IMG/VR virus record: IMGVR_UViG_3300022752_004158
Coordinates: 1-30,010 of that record
Strand: one strand, 5' to 3'
DNA: 30,010 nucleotides
Source of the DNA: a virus
Shown: positions 28,479-30,010 of the stretch, piece by piece
Layout of the letters: each line of letters starts with the position of its first letter
Numbering within the stretch: position 1 is the stretch's first letter
Notes under the pieces: generated by a model
Databases searched by the model: none
The model's input: only the letters and a program-made list of their open reading frames with translations
What the model was told of the DNA's origin: nothing
Translations under genes and position numbers: made by a program

Positions 28479-30010
28479 CACAATAATAATTTAGATTGAA
28501 AAGTTAAAGTAACAGGAAGACCTGTTCCGCCTGATCCTGTATCTGGGTTATGCACTGTAATTTCAATCATAGAATATTCATCATAAACGGTCGCACTCCA
28601 GTAAAGTGCTCCATCATTATATTGATAGGTAAAATTATCATTTATTTGTATATCTGGATCTAGAGGATTTGGATAGGGTTTAATCATATATGATACTGTG
28701 CCCATTCTATCAACTATCGTAGAGTTAGTTACACCGGCTGTGATCATACTATATTTTAGGTCTAATAAGTTGTGGTTTCCAGTAATTGGTAATCTCATCA
28801 AAACCACAGAAGAATTGTTTGGAATAATACATGTTCTTGCTCTATCGCTGTCAATTGTTGCTTTGCCTTCAATTAGATTATTGTAATAGACAGAACTTGT
28901 AGAAATATCTTGAAATTGTTGTCTTTCAAAATAATCATTGATGCTGGTATTACCTTCAGATAAAAATGATATAACTGAGGTAGCGGTGCCGTAGGTTTCA
29001 CCAATTGATGGAACTAGATTTCCTACATTTATAAATTTGTTATCTGTGCTAAGGATATTGCTCACATATGAACTAGAAGAAACCCCTGCATAAATTGCCT
29101 GTTGGTTGATCTTATAAAACTTGTTATTTGAAATCGTTACGTGTCTAGGACCAACAGTTGATAAAATATCAACAGGATCATTAAAGGCAATACCTCTTTC
29201 TAACTGTGTAAAATAACTGTCTTTAATACTGATATGGTTAACATCGTAATTTGATTTTACACCTGAGTACAAATTAGTCATTTCACAATTATCAATCACG
29301 ATGTGATTTGATGTTAATGCAGAATAACCTCTAATATCAATTCCAGTATAATTTTTATTGGAACTGGTACTACTCATTGTTCCTTGCAATTTCACATTTC
29401 TAATAACAGCATGATCAGCACAGTCTAATGATATAATTCCGTTAGTGCCTGTTACACTTAATCCTGTATCAAATTTAAGAGTCATTTCTTCAATTAAAAT
29501 ATTGCTGGCCGAATCTGAAAAAGCGGTTGACGTATTATCAAAGTGATCAAACACTAGATCACTAGCATCATCCATTTCTGGATTATTGACCTTATCAATG
29601 GTTTGAAAAATCAAACCACTAACATCTGTACCTGTAGTCACTCTTGTAAAAATTGTTTTATCTATACCCTCACCTACTAGAGTAGCATTTGCAGGTAAAA
29701 AGATAGTGCCATTAACATTATAGTTACCTGCTGGAAAAAATAAAACTTTGGCAGCAGGAGTGGTGCCTGTATTGGCCGCATAGATACTGTTTTCATCAGT
29801 TAAAAATAATCTATTGACCGCAAGTTGAATTATTTCTGTAGTAGCCGTGCTGTCATAGTCGTCATACAACAAAAAATTCTTTATACTAACAAAGTCATCT
29901 AGACGTTCGCTAACAGTTCTTACTATGGCAGTAGCAGTACCTGTAGTATAGAAGGCTGTTATAGGAGGGACTGTGTCTGCTCTATAAGTATAGGGTTCTG
30001 TGGTTGTAAA
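28478..30010 (-). CDS. Tail-spike or fibre protein with beta-helix domain, 5' end missing
   Basis: The reading frame stays open to the right edge, so this is the C-terminal 510 residues of a longer protein; the real start is outside. The segment SERLDDFVSIKNF (near 29885) matches the hinge of phage tail spikes and fibres, followed by a pectate-lyase-3-type opening (ATTEIIQLAVNRLF, KVLFFPAGNYNVNGTIFLP). Repeated strand-turn units, HAVIRNVKLQG, HIVIDNCEMTNL, HVTISNNKFYK, form a right-handed beta-helix, and a C-terminal beta domain closes it. It probably binds or cleaves host surface polysaccharide. Confidence 0.8.
   Translation of the reverse strand, partial: FTTTEPYTYRADTVPPITAFYTTGTATAIVRTVSERLDDFVSIKNFLLYDDYDSTATTEIIQLAVNRLFLTDENSIYAANTGTTPAAKVLFFPAGNYNVNGTIFLPANATLVGEGIDKTIFTRVTTGTDVSGLIFQTIDKVNNPEMDDASDLVFDHFDNTSTAFSDSASNILIEEMTLKFDTGLSVTGTNGIISLDCADHAVIRNVKLQGTMSSTSSNKNYTGIDIRGYSALTSNHIVIDNCEMTNLYSGVKSNYDVNHISIKDSYFTQLERGIAFNDPVDILSTVGPRHVTISNNKFYKINQQAIYAGVSSSSYVSNILSTDNKFINVGNLVPSIGETYGTATSVISFLSEGNTSINDYFERQQFQDISTSSVYYNNLIEGKATIDSDRARTCIIPNNSSVVLMRLPITGNHNLLDLKYSMITAGVTNSTIVDRMGTVSYMIKPYPNPLDPDIQINDNFTYQYNDGALYWSATVYDEYSMIEITVHNPDTGSGGTGLPVTLTFQSKLLL

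Overview
The window looks like part of a large AT-rich T4-like myovirus genome, most likely a marine phage of SAR11 (Pelagibacter) or a related alphaproteobacterium. Evidence for a phage: tightly packed genes with ATGA, TAATG and TGATG overlaps, many small orphan genes, T4-type late promoter boxes (TATAAATA), class Ia ribonucleotide reductase with a glutaredoxin, a DexA-type exonuclease, a phage-type DNA methyltransferase, an M15 peptidase structural protein and a tail-spike-like beta-helix protein. The host is inferred from low GC, a phage bS21 protein, a heme oxygenase plus PcyA/PcyX-type bilin reductase pair, and a circularly permuted (two-piece) tmRNA gene, a form typical of alphaproteobacteria. 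No host marker is seen directly.

Layout. Positions 1-2200 (minus): a lipoprotein start and a CsgF homologue (possible CsgG/CsgF curli-type pore), a DUF3307-like membrane protein and a protein with a PD-(D/E)XK-like motif. 2200-4570 (minus): bilin reductase, heme oxygenase, ClpS, Hsp20 and a small protein resembling the C-terminal dimerisation domain of glutamyl-tRNA reductase. 4540-6640 (minus): metallophosphoesterase and a run of tiny genes, three of which are paralogues. 6686-7105 (plus): a lone YbaN/DUF454 membrane protein. 7135-14164 (minus): lipoprotein, DexA-like exonuclease, GIY-YIG-like protein, ParB-domain protein, bS21, ClpX, a coiled-coil membrane protein, a frameshifted small gene and conserved phage proteins. 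14246-15334 (minus): glycosyltransferase-like protein. 15352-19522 (plus): a four-gene cassette of 2OG-Fe(II) oxygenase, short DegT-type PLP protein, radical SAM protein and amidinotransferase. 19637-19935 (minus): permuted tmRNA with terminator. 19924-22188 (minus): tiny membrane peptide, methyltransferase, His-rich exported protein, a structured intergenic stretch and a DUF2452 protein. 22269-30010 (minus): M15 peptidase, structural proteins, glutaredoxin, NrdB, NrdA and a tail-spike protein running off the right edge.

Three groups of genes appear to work together. (1) Protein quality control: tmRNA with an ALAA-ending tag, ClpX with intact pore and ClpP-docking loops, the adaptor ClpS, and Hsp20; no ClpP is present, so host ClpP would be needed. 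(2) Tetrapyrrole rerouting: heme oxygenase and bilin reductase, with a possible HemA-domain protein nearby. (3) A plus-strand small-molecule cassette next to a glycosyltransferase-like gene. Transcription signals are clear: six sigma70-type promoters with 17-bp spacers and several late boxes. Many lie so close to the start codon that the messages should be leaderless.
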